Assembly: GCA_934320895.1 (NCBI GenBank)
Contig: CAKRFY010000021.1
Coordinates: forward strand, 1 to 47,028
Origin: an uncultured Lachnospiraceae bacterium
Lineage (GTDB): Bacteria; Bacillota; Clostridia; Lachnospirales; Lachnospiraceae
DNA length: 47,028 nucleotides
Direction: 5' to 3'
The position numbers and the translations under genes were made by a program. Below the pieces are notes generated by a model, which was not told where the DNA came from, ran no database searches, and was given only the letters and a program-made list of their open reading frames with translations. Positions 24,511 to 34,411 of the stretch are shown here, piece by piece; the stretch's first letter is position 1; each line of letters begins with the position of its first letter.

Positions 24511-26886
24511 ATGAATATATTAGAAGGTTTAAATCCAGAACAGGAAAAAGCCGTAAAACATTTTCAGGGCCCTCTCCTGATACTTGCAGGTGCAGGTTCC
24601 GGTAAAACAAGAGTTTTAACACACAGGATTGCTTTTTTGATAAATGAATACAATGTAAAACCATGGAATATACTCGCCCTGACTTTTACTAATAAAGCAG
24701 CAGGTGAAATGCGCGACCGTGTAAAGAGTCTTCTTACGGATGAAGCTGACGATATATGGGTAAGCACATTCCACTCTACCTGTGTGCGAATCTTAAGACG
24801 AAATATCGAGGCTTTAGGTTACTCACGCAACTTCACCATATATGACGGTGATGATCAGAAAACACTGATGCGCGATATCATAAAATACCTTGAACTCGAC
24901 CCTAAAAAATATAAAGAACGAGCCTTTATGAATGCTATCTCATCTGCCAAAGATGAACTCATCTCTCCTGAAGAATATGAGAAAATGGCTGCTGTGGATC
25001 ATCAGAAAAAAATTTATGCAAGAGCATACAGAGAATATGAACGAAGACTTCATGATGCAAATGCTCTTGATTTTGACGATCTTATCTTTAAAACAGTACA
25101 GCTGTTTAAAGAAAATGCAGATATACTTGAATACTATCAAAATAGATTTAAGTATATAATGGTAGACGAATATCAGGATACAAATACTGCACAGTTTAAC
25201 CTTATAAATCTTCTTGCAAATACACGCGGAGACAATGGTGAGACACTGCATAATCTCTGTGTTGTAGGTGATGATGATCAGTCAATTTACAGATTTCGTG
25301 GCGCAAATATTAAAAATATCCTGAATTTTGAAAATTCATATCCGGAAACAGAAGTTATAAAACTTGAAGAAAACTACCGCTCCACACAGAACATACTTGA
25401 TGCTGCCAATGCAGTTATCAAAAATAACCAGGTCAGAAAAGATAAATCACTCTGGACAGAACATGAAAAGGGGGATCTTATATATCTTTCACAGTTTGAC
25501 TCAGACTATGACGAAGCTTCTTCTATCGCTGCTGCCATCGCTGCCGCCACAAGAAGCGGACAGGCTGACTACAAAGATTTTGCAATTCTTTACAGAACAA
25601 ATGCACAATCACGTATCTTCGAGGAAAAACTCGTAACCAATAATATTCCTTACAGAATAGTAGGTGCGGTAAACTTCTATCAACGCAAGGAAATAAAAGA
25701 TATGCTTGCATATCTTCGCACTATAGAAAACGGGCTTGATGACATATCAGTAAAAAGAATCATCAATGTTCCAAAAAGAGGTATCGGTCTTACAACCATA
25801 GACCGTATAACATCATACGCTATCGAACACGAAATCAGCTTCTACAAAGCATTACAAAACTGCGACTATATAGATGGTATAAAAAGGAGCAGTGGCAGGA
25901 TAAATTCATTTGTAAACCTTATCGAGTCCTTCAAAAAACATTTGCAGATGGATGGATATGGACTTGATGACCTTATAAAAGAAATAATAGATGAAACAGG
26001 ATATGTCAGACTTCTCGAAGAAGAAGATACAGAAGAAGCCAGAAGCCGTATTGAAAATATCGAGGAACTTGTAAATAAGATTGCTTCTTACATCGAAAGC
26101 TGTGATGATGAGCCTACTCTTAGTGGCTTTCTTGAGGAAATCGCACTTGTTGCTGATATTGATAATGTAGATGAAAGCAATAACCTCGTTCTCCTTATGA
26201 CACTACACAGTGCTAAAGGACTTGAATTTCCTTATGTTTATCTTGTTGGTATGGAAGATGGAATATTTCCTGGATATATTGCATTAAACGGTGATGACCC
26301 TGAAGAAATGGAGGAAGAACGCCGCCTATGTTATGTAGGTATAACAAGAGCAAAGAAGAAACTTTCAATAAGCTGTGCAAAGGCAAGATTCAGAAATGGT
26401 GAGATGCAGTTTTATCGTCCTTCACGTTTTATCGATGAAATACCACGCTATCTTATCAAACAGTCGGGTCCCGCAAAGCAGCAGTTTACACAGACCACCT
26501 CAAAACCGGCCGGAAGTTACAGCGCAGCAGATTTTTTGAAGATGCAGCCTAAAATGCAGCAAGTTCCATCATATAAAAAACCAGACACAACCAACTGGAA
26601 TCCACTTGATGAAAAGAAAGTCAAACAACAAAAACACCAGCCAGCAAAAGCAGGACTTCTCAATAACCCTCTTATAAAAAAGGGCTTTGGAAATACCTCT
26701 CAGGCAACAGATTCATCTTCAAAACCCAATTACGAAACCGGCGACAGAGTTTCACACACTAAATTCGGTGAAGGTGTCGTAAAAGAAATGACTAAACATT
26801 CAGGAGACTACATGGTCACAGTTGCATTTGACAGTGGAATCACCCGTAAAATGATGGCTTCTTTCGCAAAACTTGAAAAAAAATAA
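24511..26886 (+). CDS. pcrA: ATP-dependent DNA helicase PcrA (UvrD/Rep family)
   Basis: A 791-residue 3'-5' superfamily 1 helicase for DNA repair and displacement of RecA and RNA polymerase. The Walker A motif GAGSGKT lies at residues 27-33; VDEYQDTN (about 216), DDDQSIYRFRGA, LEENYRST, LMTLHSAKGLEFPYVYL and the VGITRAKKKL motif follow in family order. The poorly conserved linker (about 650-735) leads to a C-terminal Tudor-like domain with VSHTKFGEGVVKE. Length is usual for PcrA of Clostridia. GGAGG lies before the ATG. Confidence 0.97.
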   Translation: MNILEGLNPEQEKAVKHFQGPLLILAGAGSGKTRVLTHRIAFLINEYNVKPWNILALTFTNKAAGEMRDRVKSLLTDEADDIWVSTFHSTCVRILRRNIEALGYSRNFTIYDGDDQKTLMRDIIKYLELDPKKYKERAFMNAISSAKDELISPEEYEKMAAVDHQKKIYARAYREYERRLHDANALDFDDLIFKTVQLFKENADILEYYQNRFKYIMVDEYQDTNTAQFNLINLLANTRGDNGETLHNLCVVGDDDQSIYRFRGANIKNILNFENSYPETEVIKLEENYRSTQNILDAANAVIKNNQVRKDKSLWTEHEKGDLIYLSQFDSDYDEASSIAAAIAAATRSGQADYKDFAILYRTNAQSRIFEEKLVTNNIPYRIVGAVNFYQRKEIKDMLAYLRTIENGLDDISVKRIINVPKRGIGLTTIDRITSYAIEHEISFYKALQNCDYIDGIKRSSGRINSFVNLIESFKKHLQMDGYGLDDLIKEIIDETGYVRLLEEEDTEEARSRIENIEELVNKIASYIESCDDEPTLSGFLEEIALVADIDNVDESNNLVLLMTLHSAKGLEFPYVYLVGMEDGIFPGYIALNGDDPEEMEEERRLCYVGITRAKKKLSISCAKARFRNGEMQFYRPSRFIDEIPRYLIKQSGPAKQQFTQTTSKPAGSYSAADFLKMQPKMQQVPSYKKPDTTNWNPLDEKKVKQQKHQPAKAGLLNNPLIKKGFGNTSQATDSSSKPNYETGDRVSHTKFGEGVVKEMTKHSGDYMVTVAFDSGITRKMMASFAKLEKK

Positions 26887-27017
26887 TCGTGTTAATACTA
26901 GATATCATTTGCATCATATGGTATACTATATAGAAAGGTGAGGCACAAATTTTTTGTATTTTGCCTTAATGATAAAATTTAATATCATAAATTTGAAAAG
27001 AAGAAAGGATGGGGATT

Positions 27018-27284
27018 ATGAGCAACAAATTTGAAGATTTGATCAACGCAGCAAAGGTATCAGAGCTGTTACACAAAAAGGAGCTTGAGGAGAAGAACAA
27101 AAACACTATCGTTATCGTCCTCGCAGTACTCGGTGCTATTGCAGCAGTAGCAGGTATCGCATTTGCAGTATACAAATACCTTACACCTGACTATCTTGAG
27201 GATTTTGATCCTGATGATTATTCAGACGATTTCGATGATGACTATATTGAGTTTTCTGACGGAGAGCCTGAAGCTGAGGACTAA
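27018..27284 (+). CDS. Small single-pass membrane protein with acidic tail
   Basis: An 88-residue protein with an N-terminal amphipathic part (MSNKFEDLINAAKVSELLHK), one membrane helix at about 32-53 (TIVIVLAVLGAIAAVAGIAF) and a C-terminal tail in which nearly half the residues are Asp or Glu. Short proteins of this plan are common in Lachnospiraceae; function is unknown. AAAGGATGGGG precedes the ATG. An extended -10 promoter (TGG before TATACT at 26922-26927) and a terminator at 27334-27368 make it a separate transcription unit. Confidence 0.75.
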   Translation: MSNKFEDLINAAKVSELLHKKELEEKNKNTIVIVLAVLGAIAAVAGIAFAVYKYLTPDYLEDFDPDDYSDDFDDDYIEFSDGEPEAED

Positions 27285-27333
27285 TACACTGTTTTTAATA
27301 ACAGACTTCTCACTTTAACTTGTACAAATTACC

Positions 27334-27368
27334 AAATACCGAAATGGTGTTACCATTTCGGTATTTTA
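27334..27368 (+). terminator. Terminator between small membrane protein gene and argH
   Basis: A perfect 15-bp stem AAATACCGAAATGGT with ACCATTTCGGTATTT around a three-base loop, ending in TTTT. It also lies 67 bases before argH, so it could act as an attenuator for that gene. Confidence 0.8.
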
Positions 27369-27434
27369 ATGATACAGGCATCTGTAAACTTTATATATGA
27401 TACAACTATTCTACGAAACGGAGGAACAAGCAAT

Positions 27435-28808
27435 ATGAAACTTTGGGGAGGAAGATTCACAAAGGAAACAAACAAACTCGTACACAATTTTAATGCGTCA
27501 CTCTCATTTGACCAGAAATTTTATGAGGAGGATATAACAGGCAGCATTGCCCACGTAACTATGCTCGCTGAACAAAAAATCATCTCTGATGATGATAAAG
27601 ATAAAATCATAGGCGGACTTAAGTCAATCCTTGAAGACATAAAATCAGGTAAGCTTATCATCGATGAAGAACACGAAGATATCCACAGCTTTGTTGAAGC
27701 CCATCTTATCGAGCGCGTCGGTGATGCCGGAAAGAAACTTCATACAGGCCGAAGCAGAAATGATCAGGTTGCCCTGGATATGAAACTCTACACAAGAAAA
27801 GAAGTCTTAGAGATGGACAAACTCCTGAAAAATCTTTTGGAGAGTCTCCTAAAGATCATGAAAGGAAATCTTGACACCATCATGCCAGGTTTCACTCACC
27901 TTCAGAAAGCCCAGCCTATAACACTTGCTCATCATATGGGTGCATATTTTGAAATGTTTAAAAGAGACCGTTCACGCCTCAAAGATATATATGAGCGTAT
28001 GAACTACTGTCCTCTTGGTTCAGGTGCCCTCGCCGGAACTACATATCCTTTAAACAGAGAACGTACAGCCGAACTTCTTGGATTTTACGGTCCAACATTA
28101 AATAGTATGGATTCAGTTTCCGACAGAGATTATCTTATCGAATTCTCATGTGCAATGTCAATCATTATGATGCACTTAAGCCGTTTTTGTGAGGAGATAA
28201 TCATTTGGAATACAAACGAGTACAGATATATTGAGATTGATGACTCATATTCAACAGGCAGCAGTATCATGCCTCAGAAGAAAAACCCTGATATAGCAGA
28301 ACTTGTACGAGGAAAGACCGGCAGAGTCTACGGCTCACTCACATCACTTCTTACAACAATGAAGGGACTTTCACTTGCATACAACAAAGATATGCAGGAA
28401 GATAAAGAATTTGTTTTCGACGCTATAGACACCACAAAGGGATGTATACTCCTTTTCAACGGAATGCTTGATACAATGACATTTAATAAAGACCGTATGC
28501 GTGCAAGTGCAGAAGGTGGATTTACAAACGCTACTGATGCAGCAGATTATCTTGTAAAACATGGTGTTCCATTTAGAGATGCACACGGAATTATCGGTCA
28601 GCTCGTACTTTACTGTATCGACAAGAATATCTCACTCGGAGAGATGACTTTAGATGAATATAAAGCAATAAGCCCTGTATTCGAAGACGATATCTACGAT
28701 GCTATCAGTATGGAAACATGCGTAGATAAAAGAAATACTATCGGTGCTCCAGGACCAAAAGCAATGAGTGATGTTATCAAGATTTACGAAGAATATCTTG
28801 CAAAATAA
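27435..28808 (+). CDS. argH: Argininosuccinate lyase
   Basis: A 457-residue cytosolic homotetrameric enzyme that splits argininosuccinate into arginine and fumarate, the last step of arginine synthesis. The start [10 protein letters not shown], the HTGRSRNDQ motif (about 100-108) and the fumarase-family signature [12 protein letters not shown] (near 276-287) are present. Length is usual. GGAGG lies before the ATG at 27435; the longer in-frame start is not supported. No argG is adjacent, so it stands apart from a complete arginine operon. Confidence 0.97.
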   Translation: MKLWGGRFTKETNKLVHNFNASLSFDQKFYEEDITGSIAHVTMLAEQKIISDDDKDKIIGGLKSILEDIKSGKLIIDEEHEDIHSFVEAHLIERVGDAGKKLHTGRSRNDQVALDMKLYTRKEVLEMDKLLKNLLESLLKIMKGNLDTIMPGFTHLQKAQPITLAHHMGAYFEMFKRDRSRLKDIYERMNYCPLGSGALAGTTYPLNRERTAELLGFYGPTLNSMDSVSDRDYLIEFSCAMSIIMMHLSRFCEEIIIWNTNEYRYIEIDDSYSTGSSIMPQKKNPDIAELVRGKTGRVYGSLTSLLTTMKGLSLAYNKDMQEDKEFVFDAIDTTKGCILLFNGMLDTMTFNKDRMRASAEGGFTNATDAADYLVKHGVPFRDAHGIIGQLVLYCIDKNISLGEMTLDEYKAISPVFEDDIYDAISMETCVDKRNTIGAPGPKAMSDVIKIYEEYLAK

Positions 28809-28997
28809 GTGCAAGCGCAGAAATTTTTGCACAAATATATCTTTGTTCTGCACAAATCTGTTAATAGTCATGTTACTTGTTCGATAATGTCAAAAACTCC
28901 AGCATAAAAAAGGGCAAAACCAGCGTTTTGCCCCCCAAGAATTGCTTTGCAATTCTCGTTGGTTTTCCGCTATGTTACGAGCATTTTCCTATAACAT
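28809..28997. other. Structured intergenic region after argH
   Basis: There is no gene here. It contains GTGCA...TGCAC pairing at 28809-28833, a hairpin GGGCAAAAC/GTTTTGCCC (28913-28934) and a hairpin GAATTGC/GCAATTC (28940-28956). AAACCAGCG and CGTTGGTTT flank these and can pair in an outer stem. It may be part of the argH 3' end or a small repeat element. Confidence 0.4.
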
Positions 28998-29031
28998 AAA
29001 AAAACTTCCACTGAAAATGTGGAAGTTTTTT
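28998..29031. terminator. Bidirectional terminator between argH and corA
   Basis: AACTTCCAC pairs with GTGGAAGTT, with runs of A on the left and T on the right, so it can end transcription from either side. Confidence 0.8.
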
Positions 29032-29128
29032 GTATATCTTTTGTTGTGTATGATCCAGCCCATAAAGACAAAATCATCAAGCACAAAATGTGACAGATGC
29101 AAAGCATCCTGGTTTTGGAGTTATTATA

Positions 29129-30070
29129 TCACAAAATTTTCTTTTTCTTTAAAACAACAAGCATGACCGCACATATTACAAGTATCAGTGCACATATTAT
29201 CCCAAATCCAAACGGTGTATTTGAGAGCGGCACCCACTTTGAATTGACATTCATTCCATAAATTCCTGATACAAGTGTTGGAATACCCATAACAAGAGTA
29301 ACAATAGTAAGTGTTTTCATAACATTGTTCAATCTGTTGTCTATAACCGATGACATAAGCTCTCTCGTTCCATTTACTATGTCACGGTATATGCTCGTCA
29401 TCTCAATAGCCTGCTGGTTTTCAACAATTACATCATCGAGAAGATCTTTATCATCCGGATACTGTTCAAGTCTTTTGTATCTTGTAAGTCTATCCATAAC
29501 CACGGCATTTGCACGAAGTGATGTAGCAAAGTATACAAGCGTTGACTCAAGAGCATGAAGATCGATAAGGTCTATATCCTCTGTATCATCATCAATCCTC
29601 TCCTCAATCTCGGTACGCTTTTTGTCTATAACTCTAAGGCTCGTCTGATATGCAGAAGCAACCCTGAAAAGGATCTGGTAAACAAATCTTAATTTCTTCT
29701 TTGTACTGAACTCTTTTACCCTTCCATTTACAAATGCCTGCAATATAGAAGTTTCCTCTGTGCAAACTGTAATAATAGTATCTGATGTAAGAATAATGCC
29801 AAGAGGTATAGTAGTATATGCCTCTTTGTCATGTCGTATCTCAGTTGTCGGAATGTCGACAAGAATAAGTGTGTATCCATCCTCCAGCTCGACACGCGAA
29901 CTTTCTTCCTCATCCAACGCTGCAAGCAGATCCTGAATATCAATATTCAGCTTTTCCGCCACTTCCTCGCCCTCTGAAACTGTCGGGTTCACCATATCTA
30001 TCCAGATTCCTTGCGCAAGTTCAGAAAATTCATATATCTTTTTGTCATCTGTTCTGTAATACTTAACCAC
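29129..30070 (-). CDS. corA: CorA-family magnesium transporter
   Basis: A 313-residue divalent cation channel of the cytoplasmic membrane. It has a large acidic N-terminal funnel domain (1-245), TM1 at about 252-270, the signature GMN at 272-274, and TM2 at about 288-307, followed by a basic KKKK tail. This order is diagnostic of CorA. GTG start at 30070 with GGTGAG upstream. It lies 59 bases downstream of the mscS gene on the same strand. Confidence 0.95.
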   Translation of the reverse strand: MVKYYRTDDKKIYEFSELAQGIWIDMVNPTVSEGEEVAEKLNIDIQDLLAALDEEESSRVELEDGYTLILVDIPTTEIRHDKEAYTTIPLGIILTSDTIITVCTEETSILQAFVNGRVKEFSTKKKLRFVYQILFRVASAYQTSLRVIDKKRTEIEERIDDDTEDIDLIDLHALESTLVYFATSLRANAVVMDRLTRYKRLEQYPDDKDLLDDVIVENQQAIEMTSIYRDIVNGTRELMSSVIDNRLNNVMKTLTIVTLVMGIPTLVSGIYGMNVNSKWVPLSNTPFGFGIICALILVICAVMLVVLKKKKIL

Positions 30071-30129
30071 TTAATCTCACCAACTTTCTTTCAATTTTTA
30101 ATGTTCAAAACACATTTAATTATACCTTA

Positions 30130-31026
30130 TCATCTGAAACCTTGCAACACAATACTTATCTGTTCAAGTAAAAGATATCTTACATCCCAGAAATCCTCAC
30201 TCTTTGTCCAAGCTTTTGCCTGCATCTTTATATTTACGGGTGTGAGCTTATCAACGACAACACACATATTCATTTCATGAAGAATCCTGTCGTCATTCTC
30301 AAAAAGCTGCATGATCTCTTTTCTAACTGCTTCTATATCAGCATTAAGACCAATAGTAAAATCTAACACCAACATTCGTTCATCCTGCTTTGTCGTATTT
30401 GTAACATTTGAATTTGAAATCGTACCATTTGGTATGACAACTACCTTATTATCAGTAGTCGCGATCCTTGTATAAAATATATCTATACTCTGGACAGTAC
30501 CTTCCGCCCCTGCCGAAATAATATAATCTCCGACTTTAAACGGTTTAAGTAAAAGAATAAGTACGCCTCCAGCAAGATTTGAAAGACTGCCCTGCAAAGC
30601 AAGACCTACTGCAAGTCCCGCCGAACCTATAATAGCAACTATCGAACTTGCGCCTATTCCCAAAATACTTGCAATAATTATTATCAAAAAGATATTGTAG
30701 GCAAATGTAGCAAGTGACATGACAAACTTCTGAACACTTATCTCAACATCCTTGCGCACCATTGTATTTTTTGTAATCTTAAGCGCAAGATTTACAATTT
30801 TTCTTCCTATGATAAATACTACAATAGCAATCAAAATTGTCTTTGCAAAATCAAGAAGCCACTCTCTCTGACTTAAAAGATACTGTATAAAAAAACTTGT
30901 CTTTTGCTCATCAGATGCCGATGAATTCATAACCTTTTGAAGTTCATCAACTCCAATCGCCTTACCGCTTGCTGACTTGGCAGCAATATTTTCCGCTGCA
31001 CTAAGCAGTCCTTTTGTATATAACAT
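30130..31026 (-). CDS. MscS-family mechanosensitive ion channel
   Basis: A 298-residue channel that opens on membrane stretch to release solutes. It has three membrane helices (about 58-75, 97-125, 130-155), with the pore helix rich in Gly and Ala (IGSAGLAVGLALQGSLSNLAGG), then the MscS beta domain with FKVGDYI and VVIPNGTISNSNVTN, and the C-terminal alpha/beta domain. The start at 31026 is set by GGAGGG just upstream. The gene is preceded by the same hairpin leader as the aldo/keto reductase. corA follows. Confidence 0.94.
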   Translation of the reverse strand: MLYTKGLLSAAENIAAKSASGKAIGVDELQKVMNSSASDEQKTSFFIQYLLSQREWLLDFAKTILIAIVVFIIGRKIVNLALKITKNTMVRKDVEISVQKFVMSLATFAYNIFLIIIIASILGIGASSIVAIIGSAGLAVGLALQGSLSNLAGGVLILLLKPFKVGDYIISAGAEGTVQSIDIFYTRIATTDNKVVVIPNGTISNSNVTNTTKQDERMLVLDFTIGLNADIEAVRKEIMQLFENDDRILHEMNMCVVVDKLTPVNIKMQAKAWTKSEDFWDVRYLLLEQISIVLQGFR

Positions 31027-31044
31027 AAACCCTCCAGACATCAA

Positions 31045-31139
31045 ATATATATTCTTTTCACACTATTAGTTTGTGTCAAGTGTGCGCAGACACAAATCCT
31101 GGGTGTGAAAAATCTTACATATATGGATTTTTTACACTA
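31045..31139 (-). promoter_or_regulatory. Structured leader of mscS, homologous to aldo/keto reductase leader
   Basis: On the minus strand: a hairpin starting at the DUF1015 stop codon (GTGTAAAAAATC with GATTTTTCACAC), then the stem TTTGTGTC/GACACAAA (31096-31089 with 31077-31070). Its loop CACACT (31084-31079) can pair with AGTGTG (31064-31059). About 40 bases are almost identical to 2400-2440. It may also end transcription of the DUF1015 gene. Confidence 0.5.
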
Positions 31140-32375
31140 TATTCTATGAATAAAAAGCCCACTTCTTAGCTTTGGCTCAAACCATGTACTCTTAGGTGGC
31201 ATAAGAAGCCCCGCATCAGCAACACTAAACAGCTCACCTATTGATGTCGGATACATTGCAAACGAAACCTTCATATCCGACCCTGCACGTTTCTCAAGTT
31301 CTTTAAGTCCTCTTATTCCCCCGATAAAATCAATCCTGTCATCAGTTCTGGGATCTTTTATACCAAGAACAGGTTCAAGAAGATAATTCTGCAAAAGTGA
31401 TACATCAAGAGATAAAACAGGATCTTTTATGTCAAGAAGTTCCTCTTTTGCAGTAAGCATATACCATTTTCCTGATAAATACATTGAAACTTTTCCCTTT
31501 TTATCAGGATGAGCTGCTTTTTCTAAACTCTCTATCTCAAAGTTTTGTTTAATCTTTTCTAAAAATTCTTCCTCAGTCAGACCATTTAAATCTTTTACAC
31601 TTCGATTATAATCCATTATCATAAGCTGGTCATCAGGGAATAATACAGAAAGGAAATAGTTAAATTCTTCCGTTCCATCATATCCCGGATTTTCTTTTCT
31701 TCGCTTCAATCCTACTTTCACCGCAGATGCTGCTCTATGATGTCCGTCAGCTATATATATCTCACCAATATTTGCAAAAGCTTCCTTTATGTTTTCAACA
31801 TCTGTTTTGTCAGCTATCTTCCATACAGTATGGCTTATCCCATCAACAGCAGTAAAGTCATAAAGAGGTTTCTCATCTGCCATAACCCTTGAGACAATAT
31901 CATTTATCTCCTTCTTTGATCTATATGCAAGAAAAATAGGGCCAGTCTGCGCACTAAGCGTATCTACATGTCTAATACGATCCTGCTCTTTTTCTTCTCT
32001 TGTATTTTCATGCTTCTTTATAACATTATTCACATAATCATCAACACTTGCACACGCAACAATACCCGTCTGACATCTGCCATCCATTGTAAGACTATAG
32101 ATATAATAACACTCGTCATTGTCTGTAATGTATGTTCCATCAGACACCATACTCTCAAAAATCTCTTTCGCCTTATCATATACTTCAGGCGCATATGTAT
32201 CTACACTATCAGGAAACTGAGTCTCTGCTCTGTCTATCTTTAAAAATGACAACGGCTCTCTTTTAACTTCCTTAACTGCCTCAGCTCTGTTATAAACATC
32301 ATAAGGTAATGCTGCAACTCTGTCCGCCACTTTAACATCAGGTCTCACTGCTATAAAAGGTTTTATTACTGCCAT
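31137..32375 (-). CDS. DUF1015 family protein
   Basis: A 412-residue cytosolic protein with the family start MAVIKPFIAVRP, then ALPYDVYNRAEA, KHENTREEKEQDRIRH and IADGHHRAASA. The family includes archaeal free serine kinase (SerK); in bacteria it often lies beside serine biosynthesis genes, but none is present here, so the function is open. The start at 32375 has GGAGG upstream. It is divergent from the HAD-GNAT gene. Confidence 0.9.
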   Translation of the reverse strand: MAVIKPFIAVRPDVKVADRVAALPYDVYNRAEAVKEVKREPLSFLKIDRAETQFPDSVDTYAPEVYDKAKEIFESMVSDGTYITDNDECYYIYSLTMDGRCQTGIVACASVDDYVNNVIKKHENTREEKEQDRIRHVDTLSAQTGPIFLAYRSKKEINDIVSRVMADEKPLYDFTAVDGISHTVWKIADKTDVENIKEAFANIGEIYIADGHHRAASAVKVGLKRRKENPGYDGTEEFNYFLSVLFPDDQLMIMDYNRSVKDLNGLTEEEFLEKIKQNFEIESLEKAAHPDKKGKVSMYLSGKWYMLTAKEELLDIKDPVLSLDVSLLQNYLLEPVLGIKDPRTDDRIDFIGGIRGLKELEKRAGSDMKVSFAMYPTSIGELFSVADAGLLMPPKSTWFEPKLRSGLFIHRI

Positions 32376-32498
32376 AAATCTTATCCTCCATTTTCTATTT
32401 ATATATTTTGACCACAACCCCAACATATGATATTATAACAAAAAAGGATATAATTTAACAGATGTAAAATAATCCAATAGGAAAAGGAGGCGTTTATC

Positions 32499-33677
32499 AT
32501 GCTTAAAACCGTTATATTTGACATGGATGGCGTTATTATAGACAGTGAACCTCAACATGCAAGAGCTTCTCTTAATACTTTTAAAGAACTTGGTGTTGAT
32601 ACGGATTTAGACTACTGCAGATCATTTACAGGAAGTTCAAGCAAAAAAATGGCTGAAACTGCCATAAAAGATTTTTCACTTGATATAAGTCCTGACGATC
32701 TTTTGGAAAAATTAAATCTTGCAAAAAGAAAACTACATGAAGAGGAGGGCTACATCCCAGTTCCTGGCGTTATAGAACTTATAAAACGTCTATATAGATC
32801 AGGAATACAGCTTGCTATTGCCTCATCTTCATCACCAAAAGAAATAGAAACCGTTGTTAAAGAACTTGGCATAAAAAAATATTTTGAAAAACTTGTATCG
32901 GCATCATCTGTTCCACATCCAAAACCTTCACCTGATACTTTCCTGCTTGCCCTTAAAAAACTTGGTGCAGCCCCAGAAGATACCGTTATCATCGAAGACT
33001 CAACCTTTGGTGTCGAGGCTGCAAAAGCGGCCAATGTTGCATGCATTGGTTTTATCAATCCAAACTCCGGCAATCAAAAACTTGACAAAGCAGATGTACT
33101 GATTGAAAGTTTCGACAACATAGATAAAACCTTTATCGAAAACACACTGCTTCGTTCACTCGGAAAACCGATAACCATAGCATCGACAAAACGACTCTTT
33201 ATAAGAGAGCTTGCTGTATCAGATATACCAGACATTTATCCTATCTACTCTGATCCTCAGGTAAAAAAATATATCGATAATATAGATGATTATCTTGAAA
33301 TCGAAATGGAAAAACAAAAAGCTTACATACAAAATGTTTACTCATTTTATGGCTTTGGACTCTGGGGAGTTTTTGGAAAGACAAGCAAAAAACTTATAGG
33401 AAGATGCGGTCTTGAAAATGAAACTATTGACGGTAAAAATGAGATAATGCTGTCATATCTTTTCGACAGCCAGCACTGGGGATATGGCTACGCACTTGAA
33501 TGTTGTGACGCTGTACTAAAATACGCCAAAGAACAGCTTGAAATGAAAAGGATAGTTGCTGTCATAGACTTTGACAATAAAAGATCCATAAGAACTGCCG
33601 AAAATCTTGGACTTAAATATGAAAAAGATGTAATTTTCAATGGCATAAAAAGACAGCTTTACAGTATCAACTTATAG
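32499..33677 (+). CDS. HAD hydrolase (beta-phosphoglucomutase-like) fused to GNAT acetyltransferase
   Basis: A 392-residue protein. Residues 1-215 are a HAD phosphatase/mutase with DMDGVIIDSE (Asp8 and Asp10), SSSSPKE and VIIEDSTFGVEAAK. Residues 225-392 are a RimJ/RimL-type GNAT domain with KRLFIRELAVSDIPD, LIGRCGLE and HWGYGYALE. Each half is complete, so it could act on two groups of one metabolite. GGAGG lies before the ATG. A terminator follows at 33712. Substrate unknown. Confidence 0.9.
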   Translation: MLKTVIFDMDGVIIDSEPQHARASLNTFKELGVDTDLDYCRSFTGSSSKKMAETAIKDFSLDISPDDLLEKLNLAKRKLHEEEGYIPVPGVIELIKRLYRSGIQLAIASSSSPKEIETVVKELGIKKYFEKLVSASSVPHPKPSPDTFLLALKKLGAAPEDTVIIEDSTFGVEAAKAANVACIGFINPNSGNQKLDKADVLIESFDNIDKTFIENTLLRSLGKPITIASTKRLFIRELAVSDIPDIYPIYSDPQVKKYIDNIDDYLEIEMEKQKAYIQNVYSFYGFGLWGVFGKTSKKLIGRCGLENETIDGKNEIMLSYLFDSQHWGYGYALECCDAVLKYAKEQLEMKRIVAVIDFDNKRSIRTAENLGLKYEKDVIFNGIKRQLYSINL

Positions 33678-33711
33678 CATGATACATAATAATCCTCTTA
33701 AACTTCTACCT

Positions 33712-33749
33712 AAAAATCCGGGCACCCCCTATAGCATGCCCGGATTTTT
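33712..33749 (+). terminator. Terminator after HAD-GNAT gene
   Basis: AAAAATCCGGGC pairs with GCCCGGATTTTT around a 14-base loop and ends in a T run. It is symmetrical and may also serve the convergent lipoprotein gene. Confidence 0.9.
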
Positions 33750-33817
33750 GATATTTCTTTATGATAATTTTTCCAAGAAGCATATATATGCCCCTGTTTT
33801 CATAATATAACTAAAAA

Positions 33818-34273
33818 TTATCTGTTTTTATTGTTGTTATTCTTTTTGTTGTTATTTACTTTTTTATTATTTTTCCTGTTATTTTTATTATTTGTAGTTT
33901 TCTTTGCCGGCTTCTTAGTAGGTCTTGCTGTCGCTGTGTTATCACCTGCTGCCGCCTGCCCTGCATTGTTTGGCTCACCATCAATCCCCTGATTTCCAGT
34001 AGCATCATCAACTACATCTGCAGTATCATCTACCACATCATCCACAGCATCTGCTGCATCATCTACAACGTCACCTACTACACCATCATCATCAACCCTG
34101 TCACTCTCATCATAATCACTGTCATCTTCATTTACCACAGGCCCTGTAGTAGACTCCGGTTCCTGTGTAGCTGACGATGTAACCGAATTATTTGTCTTGT
34201 TGTTGCCACAACCTGCAAGCATCATAGTAGATAATGCCAATGTAGTAATAAACATCAAAATTCTTCTTCGCAT
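33818..34273 (-). CDS. Lipoprotein with charge-segregated low-complexity sequence
   Basis: A 151-residue protein with a lipoprotein signal (MLAGC, Cys22), an acidic stretch with repeated VDD units (about 50-92) and a basic tail made almost only of Lys, Asn and Arg (about 120-151). No fold is recognised. The acidic and basic blocks could pair with each other, or the tail could bind wall polymers. AGGAGG lies before the ATG. It lies 138 bases downstream of tyrS on the same strand. Confidence 0.8.
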   Translation of the reverse strand: MRRRILMFITTLALSTMMLAGCGNNKTNNSVTSSATQEPESTTGPVVNEDDSDYDESDRVDDDGVVGDVVDDAADAVDDVVDDTADVVDDATGNQGIDGEPNNAGQAAAGDNTATARPTKKPAKKTTNNKNNRKNNKKVNNNKKNNNNKNR

Positions 34274-34411
34274 AATTTCCTCCTAATATAACTTTAGTCT
34301 TTCATCCAGCTAAGGATTTTAGAAACAGGTCAGATCCTAGAAATCATCCCATCTCTTAAAACTAGTATGTTACGAGTTATGCAAAGTTATTCATCGTTGT
34401 AAATGTAGAAT

